Below, piece after piece: positions 1-6,908 of a DNA stretch of 11,330 bases (within the stretch, counting starts at the first letter, position 1; every line of letters starts with the position of its first letter). Made by a program: the position numbers and the translations under genes. Source of the stretch: Oscillospiraceae bacterium (lineage in GTDB: Bacteria > Bacillota > Clostridia > Oscillospirales > Oscillospiraceae); contig CACXCV010000064.1 of NCBI GenBank assembly GCA_902766215.1, forward strand, positions 1 through 11,330, given 5' to 3'. The notes beneath the pieces were generated by a model that made no database searches, was not told where the DNA came from, and was given only the letters and a program-made list of their open reading frames with translations.

Positions 1-457
1 CCAGACTGAGCAGCTGCTTCTGCCCGCCGGACAGGCCGGCCGTCTCTCGGTGAAACCAGCCCTCAATGCCGAAAAACGAGGCCATTTCCGCCACCCGGCG
101 GCGAATTTCCTGCGTCTGGCAGCCCAGGCTTTCCAGGCCGAAGGCCAGCTCGTGCCAGACCTTGTCCGTGACGGTCTGGCTCTCCGGCGACTGCATGACA
201 AAGCCGATGCGGCGGCTCTGCTCGCGCTGATCCAGCCGGGCCAGCGGCTGGCCAGCAAAATCGATCTCGCCGCTGCGCCGGCCATGGGGCGCCAGCAGCG
301 GCTTGAGCTGCCGCAGCAGCGTGGATTTCCCGCTGCCCGAGGGACCGCACAGCACCGCAAACGCCCCTCTGGGCACGCACAGCGACACATCGTCGATCGC
401 CGGGACCGTCTGCCCCGGATAGGTAAAGCTCAGGTGCCGGATTTCATACGCCGCCAT
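1..457 (-). CDS. ecfA: ECF transporter energy-coupling ATPase, N-terminal part (cut by window edge)
   Basis: ATP-binding subunit of an energy-coupling-factor (ECF) ABC transporter. It hydrolyses ATP on the cytoplasmic face and drives vitamin or metal uptake through EcfT and a substrate-binding S-component. The 152 visible residues contain a Walker A motif GPSGSGKST (residues 38-46), a Q-loop in FVMQSPESQ (Q89) and an ABC signature LSGGQKQ (142-148). Walker B and the H-loop lie beyond the left edge. The ATG at 457-455 has AGGAGG (465-470) seven bases upstream. Its first 28 bases overlap the end of ecfT, so translation is probably coupled. The adjacent EcfT supports an ECF role over a generic ABC importer. 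Many clostridial members carry two fused ATPase domains; whether this one does cannot be seen. The substrate is unknown because no S-component is in view. Confidence 0.9.
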   Translation of the reverse strand, partial: MAAYEIRHLSFTYPGQTVPAIDDVSLCVPRGAFAVLCGPSGSGKSTLLRQLKPLLAPHGRRSGEIDFAGQPLARLDQREQSRRIGFVMQSPESQTVTDKVWHELAFGLESLGCQTQEIRRRVAEMASFFGIEGWFHRETAGLSGGQKQLLSL

Positions 458-1320
458 GCGCGCGCCTCCTGTCTGTTGAGAAATACCGGCGTCAGGCACA
501 GTGCCAGATCAACCAGAAAAAAGCTGACACCCAGCGGCGTGACCGCGCCGCCCCGCAGGGTGGGATAATAGCGCCAGTCCAGCCCCCCCGCCAGGCAGCC
601 CGCCAGCAGATACAGCCCGCAGAAGCCCAGCCAGGCCAGCATGCCCCGGTCGCGGCAGCTCAGCCGGTAGATGGAAAATGCCGTGCGGCCCGGCAGGCCA
701 TAGCCCCGGCTGCGCATGCTGTCCGCGGTGTCCAGCGCGTTTTCCAGCGCCCAGGTGACAACGATCGACAGCACCGCCGCGCCGCCGCAGATGCGCCGGG
801 TTATGCGGCCCCCGCGCTGCCCCAGGCCGCGCCGGGCCTCTGCCGCAGCGCGCAGCTGCGCGCCAAAGCGGGGCACCCAGCGCAGCGTCATGCTCAGCAC
901 CAGACTCAGCGCCGGCGCCGCGCGTCCAAAGAGCCACAGCAGCTTGTCTGCGGTCATCACCGCCGTGCAGCAGCCAAACCACAGCAGCACCGCCGCCAGC
1001 ATGCCCGCCGCCGCCGCGCCATAGACAATCGATTCCAGCGTCAGCGGGTTGCCGGAGGGCAGATAGAGCAGAATTGTCATGCCCCGGTGGCTCAGCAGCG
1101 GGTTGAGCACCGCCGCCAGCAGCCACACCGGCAGGGCGCAACGCACCGCGCGGCGCAGCGCGCGTCCGCCGCCCAGCGCCGCGGTATAACCCGCCGCGCC
1201 AGCCAGCGAAACAGCCAGGCAGACCGGGTGCATCTGCGTCATGGAAAAGCCCAGCACCAGCGCAAAAAACGCCGCGCTGACCAGCGGATGGCAGTCTGAG
1301 AGGACATCGCGCCGTTTCAT
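430..1320 (-). CDS. ecfT: ECF transporter transmembrane scaffold protein EcfT
   Basis: Membrane subunit of an ECF transporter that couples the cytoplasmic ATPases to the S-component. The 296-residue protein has hydrophobic segments at the N-terminus (about 13-50), centre (60-75, 98-125) and C-terminus (about 227-245, 262-282). Between them lies a basic, helical cytoplasmic region. That region carries the two short Arg/Gly motifs expected for EcfT coupling helices, EARRG (161-165) and MRSRGYG (202-208). The length is a little above the usual 250-280. The start chosen is ATG at 1320, because AGGAGG (1329-1334) is eight bases upstream. A GTG at 1329 is in frame but overlaps that ribosome site and would add only three residues. 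It starts 15 bases after the ligase-like gene and ends inside ecfA, consistent with one transcript. Stop is TGA. Confidence 0.88.
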   Translation of the reverse strand: MKRRDVLSDCHPLVSAAFFALVLGFSMTQMHPVCLAVSLAGAAGYTAALGGGRALRRAVRCALPVWLLAAVLNPLLSHRGMTILLYLPSGNPLTLESIVYGAAAAGMLAAVLLWFGCCTAVMTADKLLWLFGRAAPALSLVLSMTLRWVPRFGAQLRAAAEARRGLGQRGGRITRRICGGAAVLSIVVTWALENALDTADSMRSRGYGLPGRTAFSIYRLSCRDRGMLAWLGFCGLYLLAGCLAGGLDWRYYPTLRGGAVTPLGVSFFLVDLALCLTPVFLNRQEARAWRRMKSGT

Positions 1321-1335
1321 GTGCCGCACCTCCTG

Positions 1336-2679
1336 TCACAGGGTTTGTCCGGGGCTTGATTGGGGATTGGTTTCATCGTCCGGCTGCCGCAGCGCCGCCA
1401 TCAGCAGGCCCAGCACCGCCCAGAAGAACGGCGCGGACGGGCACATGGAAAAGCCAAACAGCGCCTGCACCGCATAGCACAGCACCCCGGCGCCCAGAAT
1501 CGCCGCGGCCGCGCTGCGGGTATGCAGCCAGCGCCAGCCAAGCATGGCCAGCATGGCCAGATAGCAGCCCAGCGCCGGCAGGCCTTGATGGAACAGAATG
1601 TTCAGATACTCATTGTGGGCCACGTCGATCTGCGCATAGCGCGTGACCTGCTGCGCCGCGTCATAGCGGGAAAAGGGCATCAGCTGCGCCGCCGCCATGG
1701 TGTCGGGGCCGCTGCCCAGCCAGAGCTGCCGCCCAACCCGCGCAAGCACCTGGCGCCAGATGTACACCCGCCCGGTGCCAAAACTGTCCTCGGCCTGGCC
1801 GCGCAGCAGCGCGTGCCCCTGGTGCCAAAGCTCCACCGGCAGGTCAACCAGCCAGAGGGCCAGCAGCAGCCCGCAGCACGCCCCGGCCATGGCCAGCAGA
1901 ATCATTTTTCTCCTCCTGCCCCGGCTGCGCCACACGGCCAGCGCCGGCAAAAGCCCGGCCAGCCCCACCAGCCCCGCCGTGACGTTCATCCACAGCAGCA
2001 CTGCCAGCAGCAGCGCCAGCGGAAGCAGCAGCAGCCAGCGCCACCTCTGCCGCAGGCAGCACACGCTGCCCGCCAGCAGCGGGATGGCCAGGCACAGCAC
2101 CGCCGCCACCAGATCCACATTGCCGACGGTGCCCAGATACGCCCCGCTGTATTTCACATAGGCGTCGCCATAGTTCATCCCCGCGGGATAAAGCCCCAGC
2201 GGGTTCAGCCCCGTCAATTGCAGCAGGCACAGCACAGCAAACACCGCGCCGCTCAGCCCCAGCAGGGCCGCCATCCACGGCCTGGCCCTGCCATGCCGCG
2301 CCAGCTGCAGGCAGCCCAGCCCATAGAGCAGGATGGTGGCCAGCCCCTCGTGCCGGGTCATGCCCAACCAGCTCTCCGCCCGATAGGGTGAGCAGGCCCA
2401 CGCCAGCGCAGAAAGCAGCAGATAGGCTGCCAGCAGGCGCTGCGGCCAGCCAAAATCCCGCAGAAGGGCACGCCGCCCGTCCCGGCTGGCCAGCACAGGA
2501 AGCTCCAGTCCCAGGCTCAGCGCCAGATAGCCGCCGCAGAGCCAGCAGAACAGGCGGTATTTCGGCGCGATGAGGTTGGTGTACCCCTCCGTGCCCGTCC
2601 AGAACAGGAACAGCGTCATCAGCAGTGCCAGATAGCCGTCCGCCAGCCGCGCCTGCCATTGCTCCAGCCGCTTCAGCAT
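1336..2679 (-). CDS. O-antigen ligase / polymerase family (Wzy_C) membrane protein
   Basis: Polytopic membrane protein of 447 residues, the size usual for the O-antigen ligase / Wzy_C family. Members transfer or polymerise lipid-linked glycans at the outer face of the cytoplasmic membrane. Many hydrophobic helices are visible (roughly 15-33, 42-62, 82-97, 112-126, 136-155, 189-206, 215-250, 258-280, then 367-382 and 390-430). The large loop between about 283 and 365 holds family hallmarks: GTGRVYIWRQ (301-310), LGSGPDTM (321-328) and HNEYLNILFHQG (355-366). GTVGNVDLVAA near 183-193 is also typical. In a Gram-positive the likely job is capsule, exopolysaccharide or teichoic-acid-like glycan polymerisation or attachment; the substrate cannot be told. 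No glycosyltransferase gene is nearby, which is unusual. The ATG abuts the sbcC TAA with no gap. A GGGGAGGGG-type ribosome site (2683-2690) lies inside the end of sbcC. Stop is TGA. Confidence 0.85.
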   Translation of the reverse strand: MLKRLEQWQARLADGYLALLMTLFLFWTGTEGYTNLIAPKYRLFCWLCGGYLALSLGLELPVLASRDGRRALLRDFGWPQRLLAAYLLLSALAWACSPYRAESWLGMTRHEGLATILLYGLGCLQLARHGRARPWMAALLGLSGAVFAVLCLLQLTGLNPLGLYPAGMNYGDAYVKYSGAYLGTVGNVDLVAAVLCLAIPLLAGSVCCLRQRWRWLLLLPLALLLAVLLWMNVTAGLVGLAGLLPALAVWRSRGRRRKMILLAMAGACCGLLLALWLVDLPVELWHQGHALLRGQAEDSFGTGRVYIWRQVLARVGRQLWLGSGPDTMAAAQLMPFSRYDAAQQVTRYAQIDVAHNEYLNILFHQGLPALGCYLAMLAMLGWRWLHTRSAAAAILGAGVLCYAVQALFGFSMCPSAPFFWAVLGLLMAALRQPDDETNPQSSPGQTL

Positions 2680-5433
2680 TTACCCCTCCCCTGTCTCCGG
2701 GCAGCCGCGCAGCACGGCCGTGCTGCCGCCCGCGCGCTGCTTGGTGATGACAATCTGCCGGTCAATCCGGTCCTTCAGCTCCGCCACGTGGGAGATCAGG
2801 CCGATAAGCCGGTTGCCGCCCGTCAGCGACGCCAGCGCCTGCAGGGCCTGCTGCAGCGCCTGCTCGTCCAGCGAGCCGAAGCCCTCGTCCACAAACATGG
2901 TATCCAGCCGGATTCCGCCGGCGGAGGACTGCACCTCGTCCGACAGGCCCAGCGCCAGCGCCAGCGAGGCCAGAAACGACTCGCCGCCCGAAAGCGTCCG
3001 CACACTGCGCACCGTGCCGTTATAGTGGTCGACCACCTCCAGCTCCAGGCCGCTCTGGCTGCGGTTGTTGTCCGCCGTCCGGCAGCGCTGCAGCTCGTAC
3101 TGTCCGGCGGACATCACCATAAAGCGCGTGTTGGCCCGGGCGACGATGCGGTCGAAATACGCCGTCTGCACATAGGTCTCCAGCATGACCTTCTCCCTGC
3201 CGCTCAGGCTGCCGCCGGCCGTGTCGGCCAGCGCGCGCACCCAGCCCCAGCGCGTTTCCAGCCGGGTCAGCTGCGTCAGCGCCGCACCGGCCTCGTCCCG
3301 GGCGGCGGCATTGCCGGCCAGGCGCAGGCGCAGCTGCTCGCGCGTCTGCGCCAACGACGCCCGCCTGTCCGCCAGCGCGGCGCGTCGTTCGCGCTGCGCC
3401 GCCAGGTCCATTTCCGGCGCGGTGGCCAGCAGCGCCTGCAGGTGCTCTGCCTGCCCGTGCAGCGCAGCCAGCTGCCGCTCGCCCTCTTCCGCGGCGCCGC
3501 GGGCCGCTTCCACCGCCGCGGTCAGCGCCTGCGTCTGCTGCGCCAGCGCACGGCAGTGCGCCTCGGCCTCGCCGCGGCTGCGATAGCGCAGCTTTTCACG
3601 CAGCGCGCTCAGCTGCTGCGTCAGCTGCTCCAACACCGCGGCGGCCGAAGCCATTTTCTCCCGCAGCACGGCCTGCGCCTGCTCGGCTTCGGCCAACCGG
3701 GCCGCTTTTTCCTGGATTTGCTGATCCAGCTGCTGCCGCCGGTTCAGGCACAGCGTCTCTGCGGCAATCTGCCCCTCCAGCGCGGCCAGCGACGCCCGGG
3801 CGTCCGTCACCTGGCCGGCCAGCCGGGCCGCATCCGGCCGATCCGCAAAGCCCTGCGCCGCCAGCTGCGCCCCAAGCGCCGCTTCTGCCGCCGCCGCGGC
3901 GCCGCGCAGCTCTCCGGCCCGCTGGCTGGCCTGATTGGCCGCCTCCTGCGCTGTCTGCGCCTGTTGACGGGCCGCCGCCAGCGCTGCCCGGTCGGGCGCG
4001 CCCGCTGCCAGCGGCGCCGGGTTGGGGTGCTCTGCCGCGCCGCACACCGGGCAGGGCCGGCCCGGTTGCAGCGTCTGCGCCAGCACGCCTGCCTGGGCGT
4101 CCAGATAAGCGCGGTTCATGCTCTCGTGCCGGGCAGATGCCTCCTGCGCCCGGTCGGCAGCCAGCCGGTAATCCGCCTGAGCCGCCGCCAGCGCCGCCGC
4201 TGCGGCGGCGGCCTCGGCCAGCCGGGCCTGTATCTCCTCCAGCGCGGATAACCGGGCCTGCGTCTGCGTCTGCTCCAGCTGCCAGCGGGCACGCTGCTCG
4301 CCCGCGTTCTCCAGGGCGGCGCGCGCCTGCCGCAGCGCGTCCAGCGCATCGCGCCAGTCCGCCAGCTGCGCGTCGCCGCGGGCCAGCGCAGCGCCGTCGC
4401 GGGTCTGCTGGCCCTCCAGCGCAGCCAGCGCGGCCTCCTGCTGGTCCAGCTCGTCATAGTCCGGCAGCGAAGCCTCCAGCGCGGCGCGCTCACGCTCCAG
4501 CTGCGACGCCTGGGCCGCCTGCGTCTGCGCCTGCTCCAGCGCCTGCGTCAGCTGCGCCTGGCGGGCCTGCTGCTCGGCCAGCGCCGTCCGTGCCGCCGCC
4601 AGGCTCTGGCGGAGCTTTTCCTGCTCGACTGCCGTGCCCAGGGCGGTGTCCGTCGCGGCCAGCTGCGCGTCGGTCTGCGTCAGCTGCGCATCCAGCGCGG
4701 CGTCCCGTTCGCGGTCGGCGGCCAGCAGCGTCTCAGTCCGGGCCAGCGCTTCCTCCGGCAGCAGCACGTCCAGCGGCTGCCCGGCCGCGTCGCGCACCCG
4801 GCCCAGCGACTGCTCCGCGCTCCGCCGCAGCGCGTCGCACTGCTGCCGCAGGGCGGCGGACTCGGCCTTCAGCCGCTCCTGCAGGGTCTGATACCGCCCG
4901 GTTTTGAAAATCTCGCGGAAAATCGCCTGCCGGTCGCGGGTGTCGGCCAGCAGCAGGCGCAGAAAGTCCCCCTGGGCAATCATCGCAATCTGGGAAAACT
5001 GCTGCCGGTTTACGCCCAGGATGCCGCACAGGGCCTGATTGACCTCCCGCAGGCGGGTAATCACCCGCCCGTCCGGGCAGGTCAGCTCCGCCTCGGCCGC
5101 CTGGGCCACCATGCCCGCGCCGCGCCGCGCCGGGCGGGTGTATTCCGGGCTGCGGCGGACGGTGTATTCCCGCCCGGCGTAGATAAAGGTCAGGGTTACC
5201 TCGGTGGGCGTGGCCGGGTCGGCATACTTCGAGCGCAGCATCGACGGCTCGCGGCTGCCGCCGCTGGCCTCGCCATAGAGGGCAAAGGTGATGGCGTCGA
5301 AAATCGTGGTCTTCCCCGCGCCGGTGTCGCCGGTAATCAAATAGAGTCCGCTCTGCCCCAGGCGGTCCAGCGGCAGCTCCACCCGGCCGGCATAGGGGCC
5401 AAAGGCGGAGAGAATCAGCTTGATCGGTCTCAT
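2680..5433 (-). CDS. sbcC: SbcC nuclease subunit, Rad50-like SMC-family ATPase
   Basis: ATPase subunit of the SbcCD complex, the bacterial counterpart of Rad50-Mre11. It processes DNA hairpins, cruciforms and blocked ends during double-strand break repair. The 917 residues show the split-ATPase layout. Walker A GDTGAGKTT is at 35-43 and YIVR-type beta strands follow. Two long Ala/Gln/Glu/Arg-rich coiled-coil arms occupy about 190-440 and 480-730. A zinc hook CPVCG at 461-465 joins the arms. The C-terminal lobe has signature LSGGES (814-819), Walker B ending MFVDE (D849, E850), D-loop SLDE (854-857) and H882 in ISHV as the switch histidine. All catalytic elements are intact. It is slightly shorter than the E. 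coli protein (about 1050 residues), mainly in the coils. The ATG overlaps the sbcD stop as ATGA, with GGGAGG (5441-5446) upstream. Stop is TAA. Confidence 0.96.
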   Translation of the reverse strand: MRPIKLILSAFGPYAGRVELPLDRLGQSGLYLITGDTGAGKTTIFDAITFALYGEASGGSREPSMLRSKYADPATPTEVTLTFIYAGREYTVRRSPEYTRPARRGAGMVAQAAEAELTCPDGRVITRLREVNQALCGILGVNRQQFSQIAMIAQGDFLRLLLADTRDRQAIFREIFKTGRYQTLQERLKAESAALRQQCDALRRSAEQSLGRVRDAAGQPLDVLLPEEALARTETLLAADRERDAALDAQLTQTDAQLAATDTALGTAVEQEKLRQSLAAARTALAEQQARQAQLTQALEQAQTQAAQASQLERERAALEASLPDYDELDQQEAALAALEGQQTRDGAALARGDAQLADWRDALDALRQARAALENAGEQRARWQLEQTQTQARLSALEEIQARLAEAAAAAAALAAAQADYRLAADRAQEASARHESMNRAYLDAQAGVLAQTLQPGRPCPVCGAAEHPNPAPLAAGAPDRAALAAARQQAQTAQEAANQASQRAGELRGAAAAAEAALGAQLAAQGFADRPDAARLAGQVTDARASLAALEGQIAAETLCLNRRQQLDQQIQEKAARLAEAEQAQAVLREKMASAAAVLEQLTQQLSALREKLRYRSRGEAEAHCRALAQQTQALTAAVEAARGAAEEGERQLAALHGQAEHLQALLATAPEMDLAAQRERRAALADRRASLAQTREQLRLRLAGNAAARDEAGAALTQLTRLETRWGWVRALADTAGGSLSGREKVMLETYVQTAYFDRIVARANTRFMVMSAGQYELQRCRTADNNRSQSGLELEVVDHYNGTVRSVRTLSGGESFLASLALALGLSDEVQSSAGGIRLDTMFVDEGFGSLDEQALQQALQALASLTGGNRLIGLISHVAELKDRIDRQIVITKQRAGGSTAVLRGCPETGEG

Positions 5434-6569
5434 GCCTTGCCCTCCCAGATGGATGTAATCAGCGTCTGGACAAAGTCCTGCTGCTCACGGCTCATGTCCT
5501 GGCCGTTCTGCTGGCGGTAGAACGCCGCAAACAGCTCCAGCGGCGTGCGCCGCTCCTGCTGCGCCAGCACCTCCAGCTGCCCCGCGGCACGGGTGCGGCT
5601 GTTGTCATATTCCAGGCGCATCAGGTTGGGATAGATCACGCGCAGCTTGCCGATGGCGTCGGGCACGTCGGTTTCGTCGGTGAGGGTGATGTGCAGATAG
5701 TCCCCGCGCCAGGGTGCGCCGTCGTAAAAATCCCGGCGCGTCAGCGCCTGATAGCTGCCCCGCAGGCGCTTCATCCCGCGCAGCGGATGCAGCGGCAGCA
5801 GGCGCACGTCCACCGTTCCCTTCGGCCCAAGGTTAACCAGCGCGGCGGACTTTTCCTGCTCCGCCTCCGAAAACGAATAGCTCAGCGGCGAGCCGGCATA
5901 GCGGATTGTCTCCGCCCCGGCGCGCTGCGGCCGGTGCAGATGCCCCAGCGCCACATAGTCAAAGCCGGCAAACACCGCCGCGTCCACGTTGTCCGCGCCG
6001 CCGACGTTCAGCTCCTCCGACTCGGCCCGCTCCGCTCCGGTGACAAACTGATGCGTCAGCAGCACATTGCGCACCGCCGGGTCGAGGGCCATCTGCGCCA
6101 CTGCCAGATGCAGCGCGTCGGTATAGCTCTCAATGGCCGCCTCCGGGTAAAAGCGGCGCACATGCGCCGGCTTGAGGAAGGGCAGCAAATAAAACCGCAC
6201 CGGGCCGAAGGCGTCCTCCAGCGTGACCGGCTCCACCGCGCCGCCATAGACCGGGGCCACATGCACGCCGCTGCCCGCCATCAGCTGCCCGCCAAAGGCC
6301 AGCCGCTCGGGCGAGTCGTGGTTGCCGCTGATGAGCATCACCTGCACGCCCCGCCGGGACAGGCTGCTTAAAAACCCGTCGAACAGCTGCACCGCCTCGG
6401 CCGGCGGCACCGGCTTGTCATACACGTCGCCGCAGAGCAGCACGCAATCGGGCTGCTGGCTGTCCACCAGCGCCAGCAGCTGGTCAAGAATATATGCCTG
6501 ATCCTCCAGCATGGAAAAGCCGTTGACCCGCTTGCCCAGGTGCAGATCAGCCAGATGCAGCAGCTTCAT
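5430..6569 (-). CDS. sbcD: SbcD exonuclease subunit, Mre11-like metallophosphoesterase
   Basis: Nuclease subunit of SbcCD, a manganese-dependent calcineurin-like phosphoesterase acting on double-stranded ends and hairpins. The 379-residue protein carries the full metal site: DLH (D8, H10), GDVYD (47-51), GNHDS (82-86), H173 in LTHQ, and GHLH (209-212). The C-terminal 100 residues fit the DNA-recognition cap domain that binds SbcC. The start is ATG 6569, because it gives the canonical N-terminus MKLLHLADLHLGK. GGGAGG lies nine bases upstream. An in-frame ATG at 6662 would add 31 residues crossing the promoter and is rejected. The gene is first in the leftward operon, with a short leader of about 30 bases. 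It overlaps sbcC by four bases (ATGA), the usual arrangement for subunits made in fixed ratio. Confidence 0.96.
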   Translation of the reverse strand: MKLLHLADLHLGKRVNGFSMLEDQAYILDQLLALVDSQQPDCVLLCGDVYDKPVPPAEAVQLFDGFLSSLSRRGVQVMLISGNHDSPERLAFGGQLMAGSGVHVAPVYGGAVEPVTLEDAFGPVRFYLLPFLKPAHVRRFYPEAAIESYTDALHLAVAQMALDPAVRNVLLTHQFVTGAERAESEELNVGGADNVDAAVFAGFDYVALGHLHRPQRAGAETIRYAGSPLSYSFSEAEQEKSAALVNLGPKGTVDVRLLPLHPLRGMKRLRGSYQALTRRDFYDGAPWRGDYLHITLTDETDVPDAIGKLRVIYPNLMRLEYDNSRTRAAGQLEVLAQQERRTPLELFAAFYRQQNGQDMSREQQDFVQTLITSIWEGKA

Positions 6570-6595
6570 GGCGCAGCCCTCCCGTCCCCGTTTCA

Positions 6596-6622
6596 CAATT
6601 TGGTTTATTATAAACCAAATTG
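6596..6622. promoter_or_regulatory. Operator-like perfect inverted repeat over the sbcD promoter -10
   Basis: Two perfect 12-base arms, CAATTTGGTTTA (6596-6607) and TAAACCAAATTG (6611-6622), flank a three-base centre TTA. The element covers the -10 box and the expected transcription start on the minus strand. It lacks a following T-run in position to be a terminator and lies upstream of the coding region, so a dimeric repressor site is the simplest reading. It does not match the LexA boxes known to me from Gram-positives (CGAAC...GTTCG type). The cognate regulator is unknown and is not obviously encoded in this window. Confidence 0.65.
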
Positions 6623-6635
6623 CATCAATAGACAA
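6607..6635 (-). promoter_or_regulatory. Sigma-A promoter of the sbcD-sbcC operon
   Basis: On the minus strand there is a -35 box TTGTCT (6635-6630), a 17-base spacer and a perfect -10 box TATAAT (6612-6607). The start of transcription is expected near 6600, which leaves about 30 bases before the sbcD ATG at 6569. Spacing is optimal and the -10 is consensus. The -10 box lies within the palindrome at 6596-6622, so the promoter is probably repressible. It is the only good promoter seen for the five leftward genes. Confidence 0.75.
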
Positions 6636-6793
6636 GCTGCCCGCCCAAAGTCGCGCCTTCACGCCTGCCGCTTCAACTTTTCTTCCGCCTCGGAAAAATA
6701 CGCCCCTGTTTCCATAATGGTTCAGTTATCCCTTTCGTTTGATACGGAATGCCGGTATTATCCGGCGTCCGGCTTTGGTTTTTTTAACCGGCG

Positions 6794-6807
6794 TGTCATC
6801 GTTTTCG
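6794..6807 (+). promoter_or_regulatory. Possible catabolite-responsive element (cre) upstream of the xylosidase gene
   Basis: TGTCATCGTTTTCG matches the CcpA-binding consensus TGWNANCGNTNWCA at nine of ten fixed positions, missing only the last A. It lies about 40 bases upstream of the proposed -35 of the GH120 gene. CcpA control of xylan-utilisation genes is common in Firmicutes, so the position makes sense. A match this loose can occur by chance, and a site upstream of the promoter would suggest activation or weak repression rather than classical blockage. Confidence 0.25.
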
Positions 6808-6847
6808 TTCAATTGAATGAAAAAAAGCTCATTTTCTCTTCTCTGTC

Positions 6848-6876
6848 TAGACAGCATAAACAAATTCCATTAGACT
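6848..6876 (+). promoter_or_regulatory. Candidate promoter of the GH120 beta-xylosidase gene
   Basis: TAGACA (6848-6853, five of six to TTGACA), a 17-base spacer and TAGACT (6871-6876, four of six to TATAAT) precede the gene by about 32 bases. The weak -10 suggests an activator-dependent or low-level promoter. The -35 half overlaps the palindrome TGTCTAGACA (6844-6853), and the end of the -10 overlaps TAGTACTA (6876-6883). A third small palindrome, TTCAATTGAA, is at 6808-6817. Any of these could be regulator half-sites. The wider 6636-6908 gap is AT-richer than its surroundings and holds no convincing gene. Confidence 0.4.
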
Positions 6877-6908
6877 AGTACTAAATATAAACAGCAGGAG
6901 GCGCATCT

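Noticed and set aside
1360..2391. A 343-codon plus-strand frame antisense to the ligase-like gene
   Set aside because: The product is dominated by Gln, Pro, Arg and Ala with no recognisable domain, while the minus strand encodes a clear Wzy_C membrane protein.
2659..4251. A 530-codon open frame on the plus strand, antisense to sbcC
   Set aside because: The translation is Arg/Gln/Leu-rich low complexity and sbcC on the other strand has all its catalytic motifs. It is a by-product of high G+C.
6562..6662. A longer SbcD starting at 6662
   Set aside because: The extra 31 residues would be encoded by the promoter and palindrome, and the ATG at 6569 has both the ribosome site and the canonical MKLLHLADLH start.
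6751..6788. Hairpin GCCGG-TATTAT-CCGGC followed by a T-run, considered as a terminator
   Set aside because: The T-run starts over ten bases after the five-base-pair stem, and no gene on the plus strand ends upstream that would need it.
6718..6878. A possible 53-residue protein in the divergent intergenic region
   Set aside because: There is no ribosome site before the ATG, it runs through the proposed promoter, and the peptide has no recognisable feature.
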